DNA from: Rhodanobacter sp. PCA2
GTDB lineage: Bacteria > Pseudomonadota > Gammaproteobacteria > Xanthomonadales > Rhodanobacteraceae
Reading direction: 5' to 3'
Assembly (NCBI RefSeq): GCF_013620825.1
Contig: NZ_NJIC01000019.1
Span: 1-64,000, forward strand
DNA length: 64,000 bases
Shown in pieces: positions 7,879-14,667 of this stretch; the first letter of the stretch is position 1, and every line of letters begins with the position of its first letter. The notes beneath the pieces were generated by a model. That model ran no database searches and was not told the DNA's origin. It saw nothing but the letters and a program-made list of their open reading frames with translations. The translations under genes were made by a program, and so were the position numbers.

Positions 7879-8352
7879 ATGACGACGAGACCTTCCCTGG
7901 CATGGCTGGCCTTCGCGGCGTTCGCGCTGCCCGCCGGCGCGGCGCTGGCCCAGCACGACCATGCGGCGCACGCGCACGTCGCCGCGCCGGTGCCGCCGCC
8001 GGCCAGGCCCTGGGCGGCCGACGCCACGCTGCGCGCCGACATGGGGCAGATCCACCTGGTGCTGGAACAGCTGCGCCATTACGAGATGGGCCACATGGAC
8101 GCGACGCTGGCGCTGGACCGCGTGGCCGTGATCGAGGAGTCGGCCGCCGACATCTTCGCCAAGTGCAAGCTGGAACCGCAGCAGGACGCCGTGCTGCACG
8201 GCATGCTGGTGCCGCTGCTCGCTGCGGTGCAGAAGTTCAAGGCCGATCCCGCGGACATGCGCCAGCTCGAGGCGATGCGCGAGGCGGTGGCGGGCTATCC
8301 CCGCTATTTCGAGGCGCCGGGCTGGGCGGCGGGCGCCGCGCACGCGCACTGA
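7879..8352 (+). CDS. DnrO-like histidine-rich periplasmic protein
   Basis: The 157-residue protein has a signal peptide (cleavage likely after GAALA near residue 24) followed by a histidine-rich stretch, QHDHAAHAHV, and an alpha-helical body with LRHYEMGHMD and ADIFAKCKLEPQQDAVLHG. It resembles proteins annotated DnrO in xanthomonads, linked by name to denitrification control loci, but I know of no proven function. The His-rich mature N-terminus suggests metal binding. It diverges from ubiU across a gap with one clear and one partial FNR/Dnr box, which suggests expression at low oxygen or with NO. Confidence 0.55.
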   Translation: MTTRPSLAWLAFAAFALPAGAALAQHDHAAHAHVAAPVPPPARPWAADATLRADMGQIHLVLEQLRHYEMGHMDATLALDRVAVIEESAADIFAKCKLEPQQDAVLHGMLVPLLAAVQKFKADPADMRQLEAMREAVAGYPRYFEAPGWAAGAAHAH

Positions 8353-8364
8353 TCCCCGGCGCCG

Positions 8365-8378
8365 CTGATCTGGATCAA
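8365..8378. promoter_or_regulatory. FNR/Dnr-type box before the four-cysteine gene
   Basis: CTGATCTGGATCAA matches TTGAT-N4-ATCAA with one mismatch, the best full-length match in the window. It is centred about 34 bases before the ATG at 8405 and about 60 before the ATG at 8432. Confidence 0.65.
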
Positions 8379-8404
8379 GCACGTCCGCATGGAGGCGGCG
8401 CACG

Positions 8405-8737
8405 ATGCCGCCATCGCAACGGGCAACGCAGATGACTGACTACATCCAGGTCTGGCAATGCATAGGCTGCGGCCGGATAGAGGCGCCGCAGACCTGCATC
8501 GGCGTGTGCCGCGACCGCAAGGCATTCATGGTGGGCAAGGACGACCACGAGCGCGCGCTGGCCGCCAACGCCGCGCTGCAGCAGCAGCTGGAGCGCACGC
8601 GCGCGATGCTGCTGCGCTTCGGCCGCGCCGAACCCAAGCCGGGACAATGGGAAAACTCGTGGCGCGCGTTGCAGGCGCAGGTACAGGAGGCGTTGGCGAT
8701 GCTGGCGTCGGCCGATGGCGTGAAGCCGCCGGCCTGA
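8405..8737 (+). CDS. small four-cysteine protein of unknown function
   Basis: I cannot name this 110-residue protein. Near the N-terminus it has WQCIGCGRIEAPQTCIGVC, a C-x2-C-x8-C-x3-C pattern able to hold zinc or an iron-sulfur cluster. The rest (about 48-100) is predicted helix rich in Ala, Leu and Gln, likely a short coiled coil. The ATG at 8405 has GGAGG 9 bases upstream; an ATG at 8432 (MTDYIQVW) lacks a ribosome site but would put the box at the class II distance. It follows the DnrO-like gene by 52 bases, which contain a near-perfect FNR/Dnr box, tying it to the anaerobic set. Confidence 0.7.
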   Translation: MPPSQRATQMTDYIQVWQCIGCGRIEAPQTCIGVCRDRKAFMVGKDDHERALAANAALQQQLERTRAMLLRFGRAEPKPGQWENSWRALQAQVQEALAMLASADGVKPPA

Positions 8738-8759
8738 GCCGCGCCGCGGCCGGCTCAGG
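8733..8759. terminator. stem-loop spanning two convergent stop codons
   Basis: CCTGAGCCG pairs with CGGCTCAGG across a 9-base loop. The left arm holds the stop of the four-cysteine gene and the right arm the stop of the dehydrogenase gene. It is a plausible two-way transcript end, though no U-tract is present. Confidence 0.45.
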
Positions 8760-9513
8760 ATGCCGGCGGCGGAATCGCCAGCGCATCGTCGCTGGCCAGC
8801 AGCCGGCGGTGGACCGCGTCCAGGTGTTCCAGCAGTTCCGCGCGCGCCGCTTCGGCGTAGGGATTCTCGCGCTGGATCGCCGCGAACAGGTGGCCGGCGT
8901 CGCCGCGCACCGCGGCGAGCATGTTCGCGAGGCCCAGGAACGACGGCGGCGCCATCGACAGGTCGTCGCCCACGCCCATCTCCACCAGCGCGCGGGCGAT
9001 GAAGAACGCCAGCGCGTGGGTCTTCGCCATTGCGCGGTCGTGCGTGGCGGCGTCCTGCGGGATCACCGCGCAGCCCAGCGATTCGAACAGCGCCTGCGTG
9101 CGCTCCGCCGCCTGCGGGTGGCGCGCGCTGGCGCACAGCACCACACGCAGCGGCTCGCCGCGGGCGAGGCTGAGTGGACCGAACAGCGGGTGGGTGCCGG
9201 CGTGCGGCACTGCGTCGCCGAGATACTCATCCAGCAGCGAGCAGGGATGTTCCTTCACGCTGCCCACGTCGATCACGGTGTGGCGCGCGTCCAGCAGCGG
9301 GCGCAGCTCGCGCAGCGCCGCCTCCATCCGCGGCACCGGCATCGCCAGCACCACCCATTCGGCGCCGGCCAGCGCGGCGGCCGGCGTGGGGCAGGCCAGC
9401 GCGGCGGGCACCTCGGCGTGCGGGTCGTGGATGCGCACGGTGTGGCCGGCGCTCTGCAGCAGGTCGGCGAAGGCGCTGCCGAAGCGGCCATGGCCGAACA
9501 GGGCGAAGATCAT
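8755..9513 (-). CDS. prephenate dehydrogenase-like protein
   Basis: The 252-residue protein has an N-terminal Rossmann NAD(P) loop (FGHGRFGSAFADLL, residues about 4-17), a second strand ending VVLAMPVPRM, and the GTHPLFGP segment with the histidine typical of prephenate dehydrogenases. It would convert prephenate to 4-hydroxyphenylpyruvate for tyrosine. There is no chorismate mutase fusion and no ACT domain, so feedback by tyrosine through ACT is not expected. Its ATG overlaps the ubiD stop by one base (TGATG), so translation is coupled to ubiD. A related prephenate/arogenate-type oxidoreductase cannot be excluded. Confidence 0.8.
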   Translation of the reverse strand: MIFALFGHGRFGSAFADLLQSAGHTVRIHDPHAEVPAALACPTPAAALAGAEWVVLAMPVPRMEAALRELRPLLDARHTVIDVGSVKEHPCSLLDEYLGDAVPHAGTHPLFGPLSLARGEPLRVVLCASARHPQAAERTQALFESLGCAVIPQDAATHDRAMAKTHALAFFIARALVEMGVGDDLSMAPPSFLGLANMLAAVRGDAGHLFAAIQRENPYAEAARAELLEHLDAVHRRLLASDDALAIPPPAS

Positions 9514-11033
9514 CAGGGACTCCAGCGATCGGGGGACGCGCCGCCCCGGCCGGGGGCGACATCCGACGATTCTCGCAGCGTGCGCCACAAAGTCTCCACC
9601 CTTGCCTCCACTTCGGCGTCCGGGGCGATCGGCATGCCCCAGTTGCGGCTGGTCTCGCCGGGCCACTTGTTGGTGGCGTCGATGCCCAGCTTGGAGCCCA
9701 GCCCCGCCACCGGGCTGGCGAAGTCCAGGTAGTCGATCGGCGTGTTCTCCACCAGCATGGTGTCGCGCGCGGGATCGACGCGGGTGGCCAGCGCCCAGAT
9801 CACCTGCTTCCAGTCGCGCGCGTCGATGTCGCCGTCCACCACGATCACGAACTTGGTGTAGGTGAACTGGCGCAGGTACGACCACACGCCCATCATCACG
9901 CGCCGCGCGTGGCCGGCGTACTGCTTGTGGATCGCCACCACGGCGATGCGGTAGGAGCAGGCTTCCGGCGGCAGGTGGAAGTCGACGATCTCGGGGAACA
10001 CCTTCTGCAGGATGGGCACGAACACCTCGTTCAGCGCCATCGCCAGCACCGAGGGTTCGTCGTGCGGCGCCCGGCCCATGTAGCTGCCCTGGTAGATCGC
10101 GCCGCGGCGCAGCTGCATGCGCTCGATGGTGAGCACCGGGAAATGGTCCTGCGCGTTGTAGTAGCCGGTGTGGTCGCCGAACGGGCCTTCCAGCGCGGTG
10201 TCGCCGGGATGGATGAAGCCTTCCAGCAGGATCTCCGCGCTGGCGGGCGCATCCAGTCCGGTGAGGTTGCTGCGCCACAGCCGCGTGCGCTCGCCGCGCA
10301 GCAGGCCCGCGAATTCGTATTCGGACAATGTGTCCGGCACCGGCGCCACCGCGGCGAGCAGCGTGGCGGGATCGGTGCCTATCGCGACCAGCACGGGAAA
10401 GGGTTCGTGCGGGTGGTCGCTGCGCCAGTCCGCGTAGTCCAGCGCGCCGCCGCGATGCGGCAGCCAGCGCATGATCACGCGGTTCGGCGCCAGTACCTGC
10501 TGGCGGTAGATCGCCACGTTCTGCCGCCGCTTGCGGCTGCCGCGGGTGACCACCAGGCCCAGCGTGACCAGCCGCCCGGCGTCGCCCGGCCAGCAGTGCT
10601 GGATGGGCAGGCGGCCGAGGTCGACGTCGTCGCCCTCCACGATCTCGTCCTGGAACGCGGCGTCGTCGACATGGCGCGGCGCCACGTGGGCGAGCTGGGC
10701 CAGCTCCGGCCAGGTGGCCAGCGCCTGCCGCAGGTTCGCCGGCCAGCGCGGCTCCTTGATCGCGGCCAGCAACTGGCCCAGTTCGCGCAGGCTCGCCAGC
10801 GGCCGCCCGGCCAGCGCCAGCTCGATGCGCCGGCGGTGGCCGAACAGGTTGCCGAGGAAGGCGTGGTTCGCGCCTGTCGGCCGTTCCACCAGCACGGCGG
10901 GGCCTTCCTCGCGCAGCGCGCGATGGCACAACGCCGTGGTTTCGAGATGGGGATCGACCGGCGTCCGCACGCGCAGCAGCTGTTGCTGGCGCTCCAGCCG
11001 GTCGAGGAAGGAACGCAGGTCGTGGAAGCTCAT
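9513..11033 (-). CDS. ubiD: 4-hydroxy-3-polyprenylbenzoate decarboxylase
   Basis: UbiD decarboxylates the prenylated 4-hydroxybenzoate ring in ubiquinone synthesis with a prenylated FMN made by UbiX, which is not in this window. The 506 residues match the family length. Family segments include [48 protein letters not shown] and the late DATNKWPGE. An FNR/Dnr-like box lies 35 bases upstream of the start, between this gene and the preceding operon. With ubiUV nearby, it suggests that quinone synthesis is adjusted to low oxygen. The downstream dehydrogenase gene is overlapped. Confidence 0.93.
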   Translation of the reverse strand: MSFHDLRSFLDRLERQQQLLRVRTPVDPHLETTALCHRALREEGPAVLVERPTGANHAFLGNLFGHRRRIELALAGRPLASLRELGQLLAAIKEPRWPANLRQALATWPELAQLAHVAPRHVDDAAFQDEIVEGDDVDLGRLPIQHCWPGDAGRLVTLGLVVTRGSRKRRQNVAIYRQQVLAPNRVIMRWLPHRGGALDYADWRSDHPHEPFPVLVAIGTDPATLLAAVAPVPDTLSEYEFAGLLRGERTRLWRSNLTGLDAPASAEILLEGFIHPGDTALEGPFGDHTGYYNAQDHFPVLTIERMQLRRGAIYQGSYMGRAPHDEPSVLAMALNEVFVPILQKVFPEIVDFHLPPEACSYRIAVVAIHKQYAGHARRVMMGVWSYLRQFTYTKFVIVVDGDIDARDWKQVIWALATRVDPARDTMLVENTPIDYLDFASPVAGLGSKLGIDATNKWPGETSRNWGMPIAPDAEVEARVETLWRTLRESSDVAPGRGGASPDRWSP

Positions 11034-11067
11034 CCCGCAAGGCTCGCCGCCCGGCGCCGCGCGCGCA

Positions 11068-11081
11068 TTGATCCCGGTCAG
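11068..11081. promoter_or_regulatory. FNR/Dnr-type box upstream of ubiD
   Basis: TTGATCCCGGTCAG matches the TTGA-N6-TCAA core at seven of eight positions. It is centred about 41 bases from the ubiD start on the minus strand, closer than the other boxes, so it could activate from an unusual position or repress. Confidence 0.5.
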
Positions 11082-11097
11082 GCCGGAGCGCAGGACC

Positions 11098-12207
11098 TCA
11101 CTCCTGCAGCGGCATCCAGCGACCGCTGGCCAGGCACAGCTGCAGCGCCTCGCGCGCGGGGGCGGTGTCGATGTTCCGCTCGGCCAGCCATGCCGGGTTG
11201 AACAAGGTCTCCACGTAGCGCACGCCCGGATCGCACAGCAGGCTCACGATGCTGCCGCGCTCGCCGCGCGCGCGCATGGCCGCGGCCAGTTGCAGGCAGG
11301 CCACCAGGTTGGTGCCGGAGGAACCGCCGTAGCGGCGGCCAAGCAGTTCCTCCAGCAGCCAGGCGGCGGCGATCGACGCGGTGTCCGGCACCTCGATCAC
11401 GTGGTCGACCACGTCGAACAGGAAGCCCGGTTCCACGCACGGGCGGCCGATGCCCTCGATCAGGGTGGGCAGGCGGGCGAGCGTGTCGCGGCTGCGCGTG
11501 CGCCAGCCTTCGGCGAAGCCGCAGCCCGGGGGCTCGGCCACGCACAGGCGGGTGTCCAGGCGCCGGTAGCGCAGGTTGCGGCCGATGGTGGCCGAGGTGC
11601 CGCCGGTGCCGGCGCCGCAGACGATCCAGGCCGGCACCGGATGCGGCTCGTGCACCATCTGCTGCAGGATCGACTCGGCGATGTTGTTGTTGCCGCGCCA
11701 GTCGGTGGCGCGTTCGGCGAGGCCGAACTGGTCGAGGTGGCAGGCGCCGCGCGCGGCGTGTCCGGCGGCGCGCGCATGCACCTGGGCGGGGTCGTCCACC
11801 AGGTCGCAGCGGCCGCCCAGCGCCTGCACGTCGCGGATCTTGCGCGGCGCGGTGCAGGCCGGCATCACCGCGGTGAAGGACAGGCCCAGCAGGCGCGCGA
11901 ACCAGGCTTCGGAAATCGCGGTGCTGCCCGAGGACGCGTCGACCACCGCCTGGCCGGCACGCAGGCGGCCGTTGCACAGCGCGTAGAGGTAGAGCGAGCG
12001 GGCCAGGCGGTGCTTCAGGCTGCCGCTGGGGTGCACCGACTCGTCCTTGAAGTAGAAGTCGATGCCGTCGAAACCCGGGAAGTTGAGCTTGAGCAGATGG
12101 GTGTCGGCCGAGCGCGCGGCTTCCTGCGCCAGCATTTCCAGCGCGCCATGCACCCAGCGGCGCTCGCTTTCGCTGGAGGGGTGCCCGCTTTGCGGAACGT
12201 GGTTCAT
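11098..12207 (-). CDS. PLP-dependent cysteine synthase-family enzyme (Cds1-like)
   Basis: A 369-residue fold-type II PLP enzyme. Lys65 in SGSLKHRLA is the probable Schiff-base lysine, SSGSTAISE is the substrate loop and [13 protein letters not shown] binds the cofactor phosphate. Compared with CysK it has an N-terminal extension and insertions, as in the Cds1 group of L-cysteine desulfhydrases; the true reaction (cysteine synthesis, H2S release or another beta-replacement) cannot be settled from sequence. It is the last gene of the sirB2-decarboxylase unit, 15 bases after the decarboxylase stop. Confidence 0.75.
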   Translation of the reverse strand: MNHVPQSGHPSSESERRWVHGALEMLAQEAARSADTHLLKLNFPGFDGIDFYFKDESVHPSGSLKHRLARSLYLYALCNGRLRAGQAVVDASSGSTAISEAWFARLLGLSFTAVMPACTAPRKIRDVQALGGRCDLVDDPAQVHARAAGHAARGACHLDQFGLAERATDWRGNNNIAESILQQMVHEPHPVPAWIVCGAGTGGTSATIGRNLRYRRLDTRLCVAEPPGCGFAEGWRTRSRDTLARLPTLIEGIGRPCVEPGFLFDVVDHVIEVPDTASIAAAWLLEELLGRRYGGSSGTNLVACLQLAAAMRARGERGSIVSLLCDPGVRYVETLFNPAWLAERNIDTAPAREALQLCLASGRWMPLQE

Positions 12208-12222
12208 CGGCGGTTTCCGGGC

Positions 12223-14166
12223 TCAGGTCGGTCGTGCGGCGGCCAGCGCGCGCACGCGCCGGGCGAGGAAGTCGAAGTAGCGGTCGATGTAGCTGATGCC
12301 GTTCTCGCGGTCGATCAGGTACGGGTTCATCAGGGTGTGGCGCAGGATCAGCAGATGGTCGTCGCCGGCGTCGGCGGGGTCCAGTCCCAGCGCGCCGAAG
12401 ATGCGCGCGGTCTGCGTGGCGCCCAGCAACTCCGGGCGCAGGCTGGTCACCGAACCGAAGAACTCCTTCAGCTGCAGCGGCTGCTGCGGGTCGCTGCGCA
12501 GTTCGTCGTGCAGCGCGTGCACGAACGCGTTCGCGGCCGCCGGCGAAGTATTGCCGTGCGGGTTGAGCGCGAGGCACACCAGGTTGCTGTCCGGCGCGAA
12601 CGGCACCAGCGCGCGCACGGTGCCGCCCATTTCCAGCGCGAAGCCTTGCGCGCGGGCGTGGAACGCCTCGGCGGCGCGCACGGTGGCGCGCGGCAGCCGT
12701 CCGAAGTGGGCGTGGTCCAGCGGCAGCACCTTGTGCGTCACGTACACCGCGGCGGCCGCGGCGCCGGACTTCGAGCCTTCGGGGATGAACTGGCCCAGGC
12801 TGCGGCAGCGCGCGAAGTAATCGTCCGCCGCGCCGCCGTGGAACACGTAGTCGGCGCGCTCGGCCAGCAGCGCCATGGCGCGGTGGTCGCGGCAGATGAA
12901 GGCGCCGCTGCCGTAGGGCAGGTAGCCAAGCTTGTGCGGATCGACGGTGGCCGAGTCGGTGTCGCCCAGCGCGGCGAAGGCGGCATGCACGGCCGGCGTG
13001 GGGAACTGCACGTATTCGGCGGCCACTTCGTCGCGCGGGCGCAGCCCGCCGTCCTCGCGGCGGAACAGCGTGGCGAGGTAGCCGCCCCAGGCGGCGTCCA
13101 CGTGCACGGCGAAGTCCAGTCCCGCGCGGCGCGACTCCGCGCGCGCGTCCAGCACCTCGTCGATGGGGTCGATGGTGCCGTATTCGGTGCCGCCCAGCAC
13201 CGCCACGCACATCAGCACGCTGCGGCGCGTGCGGGCGCAGCGCGCCAGCGTTTCGCGCAGCGCGGCAGGGTCCAGGCGCATGCCGTCGGTGGGCAGCAGT
13301 TCCAGCTGGTCGCGGCCCAGGCCCAGCAGCTTCACGCCCTTGCTCCACGAGTAGTGCGCGGTGACCGGCGCCAGCACGCAGGGCACGTGCAACGCGGGAT
13401 GCGCGGCGAAGAAGCCGGCCAGTCCGTGCTGCTCGATGCGCTCGCGCTCCACCCGCGCCTGCCAGCGCCGGCGTTCGGCCGGCGCCTGCGCGGCCAGCCA
13501 CTGCTGCCAGCGTTCCAGCAGCGCGATGCCTTCGGCCTGCGGCAGGTTGAACGCGGTCCAGTCGTCGTCGGGCAGCGCGAGGTCTGGCACCTGCGCCGCG
13601 CGCAGCGCGACCGGGAACGCCTTCAGCGCCAGCGCGAGGCGCAGCGCCTGGTAGTTGGCCAGGGTGCCGCCGGAGGTGAGGTGGCCGAACGCGCAGGCCG
13701 GCTGCGACGGATCGTGCGGATAGCCGAGCATGCGCGCCAGCTGCAGGCCGGCCTGCACCTCCATGTCCACGGTGACCGGTGCGGCGTCCTCGCTGACGTT
13801 GTTCGGGTTGTACGGCAGGGTCAGCATCTGCGCGGCCAGCCCCGGCAGCAGCAGGTCGGAGCTCATGTGGCCGATGTAGCGCGGGCTGTGGAACGGCACC
13901 GACTTCTTCAGCGCGGCGGAGAGCTGGTGCAGCTCGCGGCGCATGCGCGATTCGAACGCGAGATAGTCCGGGTGGTGCGCGGCCGCGGTGGCGATCGCCG
14001 GCGGGTCCTCCGGATGGAAGTTGCGCCGCCAGTACACGTGGTCGCGCAGGAATTCCACCAGCAGTTTTTCCAGCAGCGCGTCGTTCTCGCCGTAGGGGCC
14101 GAGGAAACAGGCGTCCAGCGTGCGGTCGCGCGGCTCCGCCGCGGGAAACGGTTGCGCCGCGCTCAT
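12223..14166 (-). CDS. PLP-dependent group II amino-acid decarboxylase (tyrosine decarboxylase-like)
   Basis: This 647-residue enzyme has the group II decarboxylase fold. Lys412 in TVDPHKLGYLPYGSG is the PLP lysine; HVDAAWGGY carries the aspartate that contacts the PLP ring nitrogen. The segment PRYIGHMSSDLLLPGLAAQM followed by LPYNPNNV resembles bacterial tyrosine decarboxylases of about 620 residues more than glutamate decarboxylases. The substrate is not proven; an aromatic amino acid is the best guess. The start at 14166 overlaps the sirB2 stop by 4 bases (ATGA). The Cds1-like gene follows closely, so an amine and a sulfur step may be linked. Confidence 0.82.
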   Translation of the reverse strand: MSAAQPFPAAEPRDRTLDACFLGPYGENDALLEKLLVEFLRDHVYWRRNFHPEDPPAIATAAAHHPDYLAFESRMRRELHQLSAALKKSVPFHSPRYIGHMSSDLLLPGLAAQMLTLPYNPNNVSEDAAPVTVDMEVQAGLQLARMLGYPHDPSQPACAFGHLTSGGTLANYQALRLALALKAFPVALRAAQVPDLALPDDDWTAFNLPQAEGIALLERWQQWLAAQAPAERRRWQARVERERIEQHGLAGFFAAHPALHVPCVLAPVTAHYSWSKGVKLLGLGRDQLELLPTDGMRLDPAALRETLARCARTRRSVLMCVAVLGGTEYGTIDPIDEVLDARAESRRAGLDFAVHVDAAWGGYLATLFRREDGGLRPRDEVAAEYVQFPTPAVHAAFAALGDTDSATVDPHKLGYLPYGSGAFICRDHRAMALLAERADYVFHGGAADDYFARCRSLGQFIPEGSKSGAAAAAVYVTHKVLPLDHAHFGRLPRATVRAAEAFHARAQGFALEMGGTVRALVPFAPDSNLVCLALNPHGNTSPAAANAFVHALHDELRSDPQQPLQLKEFFGSVTSLRPELLGATQTARIFGALGLDPADAGDDHLLILRHTLMNPYLIDRENGISYIDRYFDFLARRVRALAAARPT

Positions 14167-14567
14167 GCCAGCCACCCGTGCAGCCAGCCCAGCGGGTGGT
14201 GCATGCGCGCCACGCCCAGCATGTAGACGTAGGTCGCCAGCGCGGCCACGTAGAAGATCCGGCGCGCGCGCGGCGTGCGCCCGCGCTTCAGCGCCAGCGT
14301 GCCCATGGCGACGTAGGCCACCAGCAGGGTCAGCTTGGTGGTCAGCCAGCCGTTCGCGTACAGCCCGTGCGGCAGGATGGACAGCAGCATCAGCGCCGCG
14401 GTGAGCAGCGTGGTGTCGATGGAATAGCTCAGGTAGCGCAGCGGCGCCCATTGCGCGGCGCCGGCGTGGCCGGCCTGCACCAGCAGGCCGCGCAGCGCGA
14501 ACAGCAGGCCGCTGGCCAGCACGCAGGCGATGTGCACCCATTTGATCTGCGGATAGAACTCGAGCAT
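14163..14567 (-). CDS. SirB2-family small integral membrane protein
   Basis: The 134-residue protein is almost entirely hydrophobic, with four probable membrane helices (about 8-28, 44-64, 76-92, 107-122), and starts with the FYPQIKWVHIACV segment typical of SirB2 proteins. SirB2 was named for an effect on invasion gene expression in Salmonella; its molecular role is unknown. It heads the operon with the decarboxylase and Cds1-like genes. The ATG touches a heptanucleotide repeat and has no recognisable ribosome site, so expression may be weak or repeat-dependent. Confidence 0.8.
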   Translation of the reverse strand: MLEFYPQIKWVHIACVLASGLLFALRGLLVQAGHAGAAQWAPLRYLSYSIDTTLLTAALMLLSILPHGLYANGWLTTKLTLLVAYVAMGTLALKRGRTPRARRIFYVAALATYVYMLGVARMHHPLGWLHGWLA

Positions 14568-14628
14568 CGGGATTCGGGATTCGGGATTCGGGATTCGGGA
14601 TTCGGGATTCGGGATTCGGGATTCGGGA
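14568..14628. repeat. heptanucleotide tandem repeat (CGGGATT), eight copies
   Basis: Eight perfect tandem copies of CGGGATT (14568-14623) plus a partial ninth lie directly against the sirB2 start codon, between sirB2 and the norZ hairpin. Such arrays change copy number by slippage. Here this would alter the distance between the sirB2 start and its promoter rather than a reading frame. Confidence 0.9.
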
Positions 14629-14631
14629 AAG

Positions 14632-14663
14632 CCTCGGGGCGCGCCTGGCGGCGCGCCCCGGGG
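14632..14663 (-). terminator. strong stem-loop after norZ
   Basis: CCTCGGGGCGCGCC pairs with GGCGCGCCCCGGGG (14 pairs, one G-U) around a TGGC loop, four bases beyond the norZ stop. On the minus strand it is followed only by CTTT, so it is probably a moderately efficient terminator of norZ. Confidence 0.6.
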
Positions 14664-14667
14664 TGGT

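Noticed and set aside
14568-14628. Heptanucleotide array considered as a CRISPR array
   Set aside because: The units are 7 bases, contiguous and without spacers, so it is a simple tandem repeat.
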